37,185 nt of DNA from Patescibacteria group bacterium (GTDB lineage Bacteria; Patescibacteriota; Microgenomatia; UBA8517), in the NCBI GenBank assembly GCA_025999275.1, contig AP024680.1, positions 382,393-419,577 on the forward strand, in the 5' to 3' direction. Within the stretch, counting starts at the first letter, position 1. The number at the start of each line of letters is the position of its first letter. The notes under the pieces were generated by a model. It did not search any database. It saw only the letters and a program-made list of their open reading frames with translations, and had not been told where the DNA came from. Of this stretch, positions 30,404 to 37,185 are shown piece by piece. Position numbers and translations under genes: made by a program.

Positions 30404-31954
30404 ATGAAAATTAAACGTACTAAAGCGAGTCTGTTTTTTTTGATATTTTTTTTGATTTGTTTTATAAGTTCTTTATTTTATTCTCATAAATTAAGGTCGA
30501 TAGGTTTTTTTGTTATACCAGAACCATATGTTATAGCTGATGAACATACGAATGTTTGGCATGGTTTAAGTTTAAGAAGGACAGGTATTCCTGTTGCGTG
30601 GTCTCAACTAAAAGCTTATGATGCAGGTGGTAAGGCTTTGGGTGGAGATATTAAAGGTTTTAATGTTTTTGTTTTTGATAAACCTCTTGATCTACAAACT
30701 TCAAGAAAAATATTGTTTCCGGTTGTTTCCGTAATTCAATTAGATATGGGTAAAGGTTTGGAATATATGAGGTTGGTAGAACCATATCTAGATCATCCCC
30801 CTTTTGGTGCATTGATACTTTCTTTGGGTGTTTCAAAAGAAACAAATACATTTTCTGATTTATCTGCTTATGATATGAGAAAAGTTAGCCTTTATCTATC
30901 AATAATTACTATGATTCTGATATTTTTTGCTGGCTGGCAGGTTAGTGAAAATATTATTGTTGGTTTTATCTCTTCGACAGTTTACGGTTTTACTCCTGTT
31001 TACTTGCTTCTTAGCAGATATGCTCAGTTGGAGAATGTTCTTTCCCCCCTTTTTCTAATTGTTTTTAATATTCTTCTTCTTTTAAATAAGATTAAATCTC
31101 CAAAGACTATTAAAGTTTTATTGTTTTTGGCTGGTGTGTTTGCGGGTCTTTGTGCTATGACTAAGGTAATTGGTTGGTTTGCTTTTTTGTTTGGTTTGAT
31201 TTTTCTTTTTGTCGCAAAGAGGAGAGTCCAAGAAATATTGCTTTTTGTTGTTCCATCTTTTATGATTGGGTCTTTATATTTTATTTGGGGTTTGTATCTT
31301 AACCCTTCACTTTTTAGAGACCTGTTCTTTTTCCAGGGTATTTCAAGAGGTTTTATAGGATCACTCAACTTTCTATCGGCTGCTGTAAGAGTGGGAATAG
31401 TTAATTTCCCCTTTGATGGTTGGTGGTTGGGAGGTTTTTTAACTCTGCCTTTAATTGAAAGAAAAAAAATATATTTTCCTTTATTTCTTGCTTCGGGAAT
31501 TATTATTTTTTTTAACCTATTTTTAGGTGGAGCCAATTTTGCTTGGTATTATATTCCGCTTATTCCTTTTATGAGCATAGCGGTTGCCATCTTTTTTTGG
31601 GAAGTAATTACTAAACCTAGTTTTTTTAAAGTAGTATTTTTCTTTTTAGTTTTTGTTTCAAGTAGCTTATATTGGGGATATGGGGTTTATTTAGCTACAT
31701 CGCAAGCTTACAGTTATATGCAACCTTTTGGTGCCTACAGACTTTTGTTGCTTTTATTTTTTATTTTAGGTATTCTATTTTATTTTTATCCACGGATTAA
31801 TTTTTTGAGATACAGTTGGCCTTTCTTGATTTTCTTGGTTTTTATATGTTTGGTTTATCTTAATATAAAATCCGTATATTTCCTACATACTAATTGGGGT
31901 TTTGGAAAATATCCCTCTCTATATACCCCTGGAACAGATTTTGTAATGAAATGA
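30404..31954 (+). CDS. GT39-like membrane glycosyltransferase
   Basis: The frame opens at 30344, but the ATG at 30404 (MKIKRTKAS) directly precedes the first helix and is preferred; the product is 516 residues. Loop 1 has VIADEHTNVWHGLSLRRTGI with the DE pair, then VPVAWSQL-like spacing and LVEPYLDHPPFGALILSLG. The last element matches the DHPP-x-F/Y loop of GT39 enzymes. About ten further helices follow; there is no large external C-terminal domain. The partial gene at 36690 is a relative, with the same DE, RxGIPxxWS and LDEPPLFS positions. Family membership is clear; donor and acceptor are not. Confidence 0.85.
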   Translation: MKIKRTKASLFFLIFFLICFISSLFYSHKLRSIGFFVIPEPYVIADEHTNVWHGLSLRRTGIPVAWSQLKAYDAGGKALGGDIKGFNVFVFDKPLDLQTSRKILFPVVSVIQLDMGKGLEYMRLVEPYLDHPPFGALILSLGVSKETNTFSDLSAYDMRKVSLYLSIITMILIFFAGWQVSENIIVGFISSTVYGFTPVYLLLSRYAQLENVLSPLFLIVFNILLLLNKIKSPKTIKVLLFLAGVFAGLCAMTKVIGWFAFLFGLIFLFVAKRRVQEILLFVVPSFMIGSLYFIWGLYLNPSLFRDLFFFQGISRGFIGSLNFLSAAVRVGIVNFPFDGWWLGGFLTLPLIERKKIYFPLFLASGIIIFFNLFLGGANFAWYYIPLIPFMSIAVAIFFWEVITKPSFFKVVFFFLVFVSSSLYWGYGVYLATSQAYSYMQPFGAYRLLLLLFFILGILFYFYPRINFLRYSWPFLIFLVFICLVYLNIKSVYFLHTNWGFGKYPSLYTPGTDFVMK

Positions 31955-31955
31955 T

Positions 31956-31990
31956 ATCAAGTTCAAATTTTGCTTGATTTATTTTATTTT
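31956..31990 (+). terminator. Weak candidate rho-independent terminator
   Basis: ATCAAG (31956-31961) pairs with CTTGAT (31973-31978) across an 11-nt loop, followed by TTATTTTATTTT. The stem is short and AT-rich, so it is only a candidate. It directly follows the stop codon of the gene at 30404. The rest of the gap up to 32047 holds nothing I recognise. Confidence 0.3.
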
Positions 31991-32047
31991 AAACTACTGA
32001 ATTTAGATTGCGTATTATAGAGTAATTTTGGGCAGCGATGGGATTTG

Positions 32048-32075
32048 TTGAGGTTTTCTTGTTTATTTATATAAT
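32048..32075 (+). promoter_or_regulatory. Predicted sigma70-type promoter with a leader
   Basis: TTGAGG (32048-32053), 16 bp, then TATAAT (32070-32075). Start of transcription would be near 32082, leaving a leader of about 28 nt before the ATG at 32111. This is unlike most promoters in the window. Confidence 0.55.
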
Positions 32076-32098
32076 AGGATTATTACAGTCATTTTATT

Positions 32099-32103
32099 AA
32101 GGA
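32099..32103 (+). promoter_or_regulatory. Shine-Dalgarno site
   Basis: AAGGA, 7 nt before the ATG at 32111. It is the only well-spaced, convincing Shine-Dalgarno site I found at the head of a transcription unit here. Confidence 0.55.
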
Positions 32104-32110
32104 AATAATC

Positions 32111-33769
32111 ATGAAAGGGAAGAGAAATTTTATTCTGTTTTTAATACTAATTGTAGCCTTCTTCTTAAGGTTTTATAAACTTGATTTACTTCCTCTGTAT
32201 GGTGATGAGCTAACTATGGTTTATGATTCTTACTCTATTCTTAAGACGGGTAAGGATCAGTGGGGTAATTTTATGCCTTTAACTTTCAGAATGGGTGCAG
32301 GGCGCCCAGCTGGTTATGTTTATTTTAGTGCCCCTTTTGTGGCTTTATTTGGGCCAAGCGCTTTTGGCGTTAGGCTGTTATCGGTTTTCTCTGGTGTTGG
32401 TATTGTTTTTTTGATGTATCTTTTAGGTAGGAAATTATTTAATTACAAAGTCGGTTTAATCTCCTCTTTTTTGATGGCTTTTTCTCTTTGGGGCATATCG
32501 CTTTCTCGCGTTGGTTTTGAGGCTCATTTTGCACTATTTCTTTCTCTTTTAGGGATTACTTTCTTTATTTATGCGGATAGGAGATTTTGGTTTTATCCAC
32601 TTTTTGCATTATCCTGGGGGCTAGCGATTCATACATACCCAATTTACAAGCTAGTTCTTTTTTTATTTTTTCCTTTTCTGATTTGGTATAAGAAAGAAAT
32701 TCTTATAAAAACTTTCAAAATTAAATCCTCATTCTTTCCGATTTTTATGTCTTTTTTAATTGCTCTTATTGCAATTAGTTTCTCTTTGAAAGAAACTTTT
32801 TTTGGTATTTCTGAGGAGAGATTCTTGTCTATTAATGTTTTTTCAAGGTCTGATTTAAAGGAAAAAGTGGTCTCAGAGGTAGTTTTTAATAGAAGTTTGC
32901 CCAATATGCCTGATTTTTTGGGAAAGATCTTGTTTAATAAGCCGGTTTATTATTTTTTAGCGCTTTTCAATAGTTATCTTAGAAACTTTTCAATGGATTT
33001 TTTGTTTATTTCAGGTGATGCCAATCCTGTTCATAATCTTTTTGAATTTGGCCAAATGTATTATGTTGATTTGTTTTTGATTTTTCTTGGCTTTCTTTTC
33101 TTGGTGAGATTAGATAGCGTTAAAATTTCAAGTAAATTAAAGATTTTGCTGATTTCATGGCTTGTTATTTCTCCACTTGGATCTGTTTTGCTTTTGGATC
33201 AGCACGCTTTGAGAAATAGTTTTATGCTTCCCGTTTTAATATTTTTATCTGCTTTAGGTTTGAATTTATTGTGGTCAAGAGGCAGGTTGTTTTTTTATAG
33301 GTTGCTATTGCTGTTGATCGGGGTATTTTTTTCTTTTCAGCTAATTTTGTCTTTTGTTAGGCTTTTGTTTGTTTCTCCTTATAAAAACGGCCATTTTTGG
33401 TCATATCAAGCCAAGAAAGCAGTTCTTCTTGCTAATGAAAAATCAGCAGATTATGATTATGTTTTACTTTCAAATAAGATAGATAATATAGAGTATGCCT
33501 ACCAAGTTTATAATAGAATAGATCCAAATGAGGTTATAAAACAAAATTTGGATAAAAGTAAACAGGATCATTACCTTAAATCATTTGGCAATGTTTATAT
33601 AATTGATTTGCCAAAGGATAAAATTGAAGATTACCTTGACAAAATTGATTCTAGTTATATTTTTATAGGAGATTGGGTTGAAGAAAAAGACTATCTAAAG
33701 GATTATTTACGGGTTTATGATCCAAATCCATATTCTAGACCTATTTTAATTAAATATAAAAATAAATAA
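32111..33769 (+). CDS. GT39-like membrane glycosyltransferase
   Basis: The 552-residue multi-pass protein has FYKLDLLPLYGDELTMVYDS with the DE pair near residue 33, then SILKTGKDQWGNFMPLTFR and YVYFSAPFVALFGPSAFGVR. The GKD-x-x-G element after the DE pair is shared with the split gene at 34994, making the two paralogues. A C-terminal external domain starts near residue 430. It has its own promoter and Shine-Dalgarno site and heads an operon of four genes, followed after 2 nt by a DPM1-like GT2 that may supply its lipid-linked sugar. Confidence 0.88.
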   Translation: MKGKRNFILFLILIVAFFLRFYKLDLLPLYGDELTMVYDSYSILKTGKDQWGNFMPLTFRMGAGRPAGYVYFSAPFVALFGPSAFGVRLLSVFSGVGIVFLMYLLGRKLFNYKVGLISSFLMAFSLWGISLSRVGFEAHFALFLSLLGITFFIYADRRFWFYPLFALSWGLAIHTYPIYKLVLFLFFPFLIWYKKEILIKTFKIKSSFFPIFMSFLIALIAISFSLKETFFGISEERFLSINVFSRSDLKEKVVSEVVFNRSLPNMPDFLGKILFNKPVYYFLALFNSYLRNFSMDFLFISGDANPVHNLFEFGQMYYVDLFLIFLGFLFLVRLDSVKISSKLKILLISWLVISPLGSVLLLDQHALRNSFMLPVLIFLSALGLNLLWSRGRLFFYRLLLLLIGVFFSFQLILSFVRLLFVSPYKNGHFWSYQAKKAVLLANEKSADYDYVLLSNKIDNIEYAYQVYNRIDPNEVIKQNLDKSKQDHYLKSFGNVYIIDLPKDKIEDYLDKIDSSYIFIGDWVEEKDYLKDYLRVYDPNPYSRPILIKYKNK

Positions 33770-33771
33770 GT

Positions 33772-34512
33772 ATGAGAAGAAGACCAAAAGTAGTTATTGT
33801 GATGCCGGCCTACAATGCCGCCAAGACAGTTAAGGATACTTTTAAAGAAATCCCGCCTGCATATAGAAAGCATGTTATTCTAGTGGATGATCACAGCTCT
33901 GATAATACGGTTGAAGTCGCAGAAAAACTTGGTATTAAAGTCTTTTCTCACCCTAACAATTTGGGGTATGGTGGAAATCAGAAAACATGTTATTGGGAGG
34001 CTTTAAAACTCAATCCTGATGTTGTCGTTATGCTTCATCCGGATTACCAGTATGATGCCACAATGATCCCTTATTTAGTCCAGCCAATTTTGGATGGAAA
34101 ATATGATTTTATGTTTGGTAGTCGTATTGCCACAAAAAGAGGGGCTTTGGAGGGAGGAATGCCGCCTATTAAATATTATGTTAATCGCGTTGTTTGTTTT
34201 ATTCAAAATATTTTGTTAGGCGTTAATTTTACTGAGCATTTTTCTGGCTTTAGGGCTTACAGCTCAAAACTTTTGAAAAAAGTTCCTTTTCAGAGGTTTT
34301 CAAATGATTTTGTTTTTGATCAGGAAATGACAATATCTGCCTTGAGTTTTGGGTTCAGAATTGGGGAGATCCCAATTCCAACAAGATATCATGATAAAGC
34401 ATCCTCAATTAAATTTTTGAAGGGCACGAAGTTTGTATTAGAAGGTTTTATGACAATTTTTTCTTATTATCTCCACAAACTTGGTATTAAGAAAGATAGA
34501 AGATTTAAATGA
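33772..34512 (+). CDS. DPM1-like GT2 glycosyltransferase, HPDYQYD subgroup
   Basis: This 246-residue enzyme has VVIVMPAYNAAKTV, LVDDHSSDNT, NNLGYGGNQKTCYWEAL and VVMLHPDYQYDATMIPYLV. The HPD in the last motif stands where most DPM1-like enzymes have DxD; a D is kept at the final place and YD follows, as I recall for a known subgroup that reads (A/P)DYQYDP. FGSRIATKRGALEGGMP, FSGFRAYSSKLL and DFVFDQEM complete the family signature. It is soluble, with a basic C-terminus. ATGA overlap couples it to the small membrane protein at 34509. It likely makes a polyprenyl-phosphate sugar for the flanking GT39-like enzymes. Confidence 0.88.
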   Translation: MRRRPKVVIVMPAYNAAKTVKDTFKEIPPAYRKHVILVDDHSSDNTVEVAEKLGIKVFSHPNNLGYGGNQKTCYWEALKLNPDVVVMLHPDYQYDATMIPYLVQPILDGKYDFMFGSRIATKRGALEGGMPPIKYYVNRVVCFIQNILLGVNFTEHFSGFRAYSSKLLKKVPFQRFSNDFVFDQEMTISALSFGFRIGEIPIPTRYHDKASSIKFLKGTKFVLEGFMTIFSYYLHKLGIKKDRRFK

Positions 34513-34997
34513 TTAAGAAACTATTTTATCTAGCTTTATTATCACTTGTTATTATTGGTGTACTTTTGCTATTTGAAAATTTTGACACTAAACTTTTTAG
34601 TTTTTCTGATCTTGACAAATTGGAGATTCAAGCAAATGACGAATCTTTGATTGACAGCCAGTTAGGTTTTTTGTTTAATCACAAGATCTCAAGGCTTTTA
34701 ATGGGTAAGAGAGTCTTTATTTTAAACCGTTTTTTGGATAAAATTGCCCATCCTCTTGATTTTTCACTTTATTTTGGCCAAGGCAAATTCATTTCTTATG
34801 TTTTTGTTCCTTTCTTGATACTAGGTTTTTTGGGGTTGGTGAGAGATTTTTTGCCTGAAATATTTTTTTATTTTATTTTAAGTTTTTCTTTTAGTGTTTT
34901 TGTTTCAGAAGATAAGTCTTTTCTTTTGTATATTCCCTTAGTCTTTACGATGATACTAGCTGGTTTCTTATATCTTTTGCGTTTAAGGGTGAAATGA
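34509..34997 (+). CDS. Small membrane protein resembling a GT-C central segment
   Basis: The 162-residue protein has an N-terminal helix (about 4-22), an external loop of some 70 residues and two or three C-terminal helices. The loop and following helix (FILNRFLDKIAHPLDFSLYF, then FVPFLILGFLGLVRD) resemble in layout the central external loop and next helix of the GT39-like proteins at 32111 and 34994 (for example FNSYLRNFSMDFLF and FLIFLGFLFLVR). It lacks the DE loop, so it is not an enzyme alone. It is coupled by ATGA overlaps to the GT2 before and the split GT39 after, so it may be an accessory subunit or a relic. Confidence 0.6.
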   Translation: MIKKLFYLALLSLVIIGVLLLFENFDTKLFSFSDLDKLEIQANDESLIDSQLGFLFNHKISRLLMGKRVFILNRFLDKIAHPLDFSLYFGQGKFISYVFVPFLILGFLGLVRDFLPEIFFYFILSFSFSVFVSEDKSFLLYIPLVFTMILAGFLYLLRLRVK

Positions 34998-35419
34998 GAA
35001 GAAAGTCTAATCTTTTATTACTTCTATTTGCAATTCTTTTATCTTTTATACTGCGTTTTTGGCAACTAGGAGATATCTCTTTTGGATTGCATGCTGATGA
35101 GGCCTCTCAAGCTTATAATGCCTTTTCAATTTTGAAGACAGGGAAGGATATGTATGGTAAAAGTTTCCCCGTTCTTTTTAGGGCGAATGGTTCTTATCAA
35201 CCGCCTGTTTATACTTACTTAACAATTTTTCCTGTTCTTTTTTTTTGGCAATACAATATTTGCAGCTCGTTTTGTTTCTGCTTTATCTGGAGTTCTTTTG
35301 GTTTTATTGTCTTTTTTTCTTTGGTATCTATTTGGCTATGGCAAGAAAAAAGAAAGGTTTATTCAAGGGGCATTTGCAGCTTTTTTTGTGGCTATTTCTC
35401 CTTGGTCAATTCACTTTAG
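34994..35419 (+). CDS. GT39-like glycosyltransferase, N-terminal part of a frameshifted gene
   Basis: Residues 1-84 are a normal GT39 start: helix 1, FWQLGDISFGLHADEASQAY with the DE pair, SILKTGKDMYGKSFPVLFR, NGSYQPPVYTYL and FPVLFF. After the T9 run at 35238-35246 the frame gives unlike sequence (WQYNICSSFCFCF) and stops at 35419. Removing one T joins it to the frame that continues to 36632, restoring FPVLFFGNTIFAARFVSA. The restored protein would have 545 residues, matching the 552 of the paralogue at 32111. The start overlaps the previous stop (ATGA). Confidence 0.8.
   Translation: MRRKSNLLLLLFAILLSFILRFWQLGDISFGLHADEASQAYNAFSILKTGKDMYGKSFPVLFRANGSYQPPVYTYLTIFPVLFFWQYNICSSFCFCFIWSSFGFIVFFSLVSIWLWQEKRKVYSRGICSFFCGYFSLVNSL
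35238..35246 (+). other. T9 homopolymer at the frameshift
   Basis: Nine T follow C35237. With eight T the two parts of the GT39-like gene form one open frame. Possible causes are a sequencing or assembly error, slippage-based phase variation, or transcriptional slippage. T9 runs also occur in the intact genes at 13239 (13268-13276) and 9370 (11862-11870). Confidence 0.85.
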
Positions 35420-36632
35420 TAGATTGGCAGTTGAAGGTAATTTGGTTGTTTTAATTTTTGGGTTAGGAATTTTCTTTACACTTTTATATCTTAAAAAGAG
35501 GATCTCTTCGTATCTTATTCTTGGGTTTTTATTTTTGGGTATCGCCACCCATACTTACTATACTGAAAGAGCAACCTCATTCTTTTATATCTTTGGCTTT
35601 TTATTTTTATTTAAGGAATATCTTTTTAAAGATAGGAAACCTTTAATTTATTCCATTTTTGTTTTTTTGTTGTTTCTTATACCGCATGTTTATATTGCTA
35701 ACACTGGAGCTTTGACCAAAAGACTAATGCAGGTTAGTTATTTAAGTAATTCGAGTTTTGCTAACTTGAATTATATTCAAAAATCGATTTTTATAATGAA
35801 TAACTTTCTGGATCATTATTTTCAATATTTTTCGCCTAAAAACTTGTTTTTTAATCCTGGTAACAATTTGGGAAGAGTTAGCCCTAATCTGAGTGTGTTT
35901 TTACCTCTTTATTTTTTGTTTCTCCTTCTTGGGATAAGAGGCTTATCTAGCAATATTGGCAAGCCGTTATTCAAAGTGTTAATTTTTTTGTCTTTTATTA
36001 CTCCTATACCAGCAGGATTGACTGGTGATGCTTTTTATCCATTAAGGGTTTTGTCTTTTTTGTGGGTGTTAACTAATATGGTTTCTTATGGATTTTACTT
36101 ATTTTTTTCTAAGATTAAGTCAAATTTATTAAGATTCTTTTTTGTCTTTGGTCTTCTGATTTATTCTTTATTTTTTATTTATACCTCTCGTTTTGTTTTT
36201 TATAGACAACTAATGGTTGGTGGTGGAGGAAGTTTCCCTTATTTAAAGTTGGTTGCAGAGTTAGATAAGTATAAGGATAAAAAGGTTGTTATAGATAGCA
36301 ATGATAGATCCTGGGGGGTTGGTATAGTTTTTGCTTATCTTAAAAGAGCTGACCCTAAAGAAATTCAAATCCAGTTGCAAAAACAGATGGATGGTCCCTA
36401 TTATTCTAGTTCTGTCAACCCTTATAATATTTTTACCATAAGTAATATTATAATTAAACCTATTAACTGGTCTGAGGCTTGTGATAAGAATTTGTTAATT
36501 GTTGGCGATAAATATTCAGTATCAGAAGAACAGGTCTCTACCCATAATCTTTCTTTAGTATTTATTGTTAATGATGTTAGAGATAAACCTTATCTTTTTG
36601 CTTATAGACCCAATTCTTTTTGTAATCATTAG
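35298..36632 (+). CDS. GT39-like glycosyltransferase, C-terminal part of a frameshifted gene
   Basis: This frame begins formally at a TTG at 35298, but homology to the paralogue at 32111 runs upstream to the T9 run (GNTIFAARFVSALSGVLL, aligned with GPSAFGVRLLSVFSGVGI). It holds the rest of the membrane helices, ISPWSIHFSRLAVEGNLV, IATHTYYTERATSFFY, and a C-terminal external domain from about 36230 on (LVAELDKYKDKKVVID, NPYNIFTIS). On its own it lacks the catalytic DE loop and has no promoter or ribosome binding site, so it is probably not an independent gene. Confidence 0.78.
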   Translation: MVLLSFFLWYLFGYGKKKERFIQGAFAAFFVAISPWSIHFSRLAVEGNLVVLIFGLGIFFTLLYLKKRISSYLILGFLFLGIATHTYYTERATSFFYIFGFLFLFKEYLFKDRKPLIYSIFVFLLFLIPHVYIANTGALTKRLMQVSYLSNSSFANLNYIQKSIFIMNNFLDHYFQYFSPKNLFFNPGNNLGRVSPNLSVFLPLYFLFLLLGIRGLSSNIGKPLFKVLIFLSFITPIPAGLTGDAFYPLRVLSFLWVLTNMVSYGFYLFFSKIKSNLLRFFFVFGLLIYSLFFIYTSRFVFYRQLMVGGGGSFPYLKLVAELDKYKDKKVVIDSNDRSWGVGIVFAYLKRADPKEIQIQLQKQMDGPYYSSSVNPYNIFTISNIIIKPINWSEACDKNLLIVGDKYSVSEEQVSTHNLSLVFIVNDVRDKPYLFAYRPNSFCNH

Positions 36633-36656
36633 TTTTTTTAGATTGTTATTATTAAG

Positions 36657-36665
36657 TGTTATAAT
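36657..36665 (+). promoter_or_regulatory. Predicted extended -10 promoter
   Basis: TGTTATAAT, an extended consensus -10, in the 57-bp gap after the split gene. It would leave a leader of about 18 nt before the ATG at 36690. An ATG at 36685 is out of frame and stops after four codons. Confidence 0.5.
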
Positions 36666-36689
36666 CTTCCTATAAACAAATTAGATGAA

Positions 36690-37185
36690 ATGGCAATAAA
36701 ATCAACTTCTTCGTTTTTAATTTCTAAAATATTGAATTATAAGTTTTTTGTTTTTATTTTATTCTTTTTCTTTACATTTATCTTGCGTGCGCATAATTAT
36801 GAAAAAACTCCTGGTATCGGTCATTTAGATGAACAACTTTATGCTTTAAGTGGGGTTAGTTTAATAAGATCTGGAATTCCTATTTCTTGGTCTACCTTGG
36901 ATTATCCAAAAAGTGCCCAAGTTTACCAAGGTGAGATAAATTATAAAGGAGGAGATCCTAAAGCTTCTGTAACTCTTTACAAACCCTGGCTTGATGAACC
37001 ACCCTTGTTTTCTTATTTAGTTGGATATTTTGCTGTTTTGAATGGAGTTAATGAAAAAGAATTTGTCCCATCAATTTTTATTCGTTTTCCAATAATTTTT
37101 ATTTCTGGATTCACTTCTGTAATTGTTTTTTTGATAGCAAAAAAGCTTTCTGGTTTTTGGTTTGGTATTTTGTCTATGCTTGTTT
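36690..37185 (+). CDS. GT39-like membrane glycosyltransferase, partial at window end
   Basis: The frame is open from the ATG at 36690 to the last base, giving about 165 residues of the N-terminal part. Helix 1 is followed by the loop GIGHLDEQLYALSGVSLIRS with the DE pair, then GIPISWSTLDYP and LYKPWLDEPPLFSYLVGYF. The positions of DE, RSGIPxSWS and LDEPPLFS agree with the gene at 30404 (DE, RTGIPVAWS, LDHPPFGA), so the two are paralogues. Family length suggests that two thirds of the protein lies beyond the window. Confidence 0.82.
   Translation, partial: MAIKSTSSFLISKILNYKFFVFILFFFFTFILRAHNYEKTPGIGHLDEQLYALSGVSLIRSGIPISWSTLDYPKSAQVYQGEINYKGGDPKASVTLYKPWLDEPPLFSYLVGYFAVLNGVNEKEFVPSIFIRFPIIFISGFTSVIVFLIAKKLSGFWFGILSMLV

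Noticed and set aside
31024-31536. 170-residue open frame on the minus strand
   Set aside because: It is antisense to a GT39-like gene; its Lys/Pro-rich composition is what the reverse strand of membrane codons gives.
34994-36632. Programmed ribosomal frameshift
   Set aside because: No downstream stimulatory structure or upstream Shine-Dalgarno-like element was seen; a change in the T9 length is the simpler explanation.

Overview
The window is AT-rich bacterial DNA. It is almost entirely a cell-surface glycan assembly locus. The style suggests a Candidate Phyla Radiation (Patescibacteria) genome, probably Microgenomates-like: tightly packed genes, ATGA overlaps, almost no Shine-Dalgarno sites, -10 boxes lying 4-9 nt before start codons, very many polyprenyl-phosphate-sugar-dependent enzymes, and AT-rich repetitive intergenic filler with CCTGCC hairpins. 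This assignment is an inference; the window has no rRNA, tRNA or marker gene to test it.

Layout. (1) 1-1586: four small proteins of unknown function; the first has a signal peptide and the second a membrane anchor, and the last two each have their own close-in promoter. (2) 1587-2088: a 502-bp non-coding stretch with AT-rich short repeats, a GC-rich tandem hairpin block and a 30-bp perfect palindrome. (3) 2089-4099: a GT2-GtrA fusion and a protein with an apparently catalytically dead Nudix box. (4) 4103-5520, minus strand: a short zinc ribbon and a PIG-V-like GT-C enzyme. (5) 5598-28321, plus strand: a long run of GT2, one GT4, many multi-pass GT-C glycosyltransferases and one Wzx-type flippase, including two large domain fusions. 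A second 30-bp palindrome, nearly identical to the first, sits directly before the gene at 19887. (6) 28325-30307, minus strand: a GT-C-like membrane protein paralogous to the one at 16242. (7) 30404-37185, plus strand: further GT39-like genes, a DPM1-like GT2, and a GT39 gene split by one extra T in a T9 run. The last gene runs off the window.

How the genes may work together: DPM1/ALG5-like GT2 enzymes charge polyprenyl phosphate with single sugars on the cytoplasmic face. GtrA-like domains may help move these across the membrane. The GT-C enzymes then transfer the sugars outside the cytoplasm onto glycan or protein. WbbL-like and WaaE-like GT2 enzymes and the GT4 enzyme would build lipid-linked oligosaccharides inside, and the Wzx-like protein would flip them. 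No nucleotide-sugar synthesis genes, polymerase or ligase were recognised here.

The most unusual points are the paired palindromes with one compensated base-pair difference, the T9 frameshift, the pseudo-Nudix protein, a membrane module fused to different partners in two genes, and the apparently leaderless promoters.
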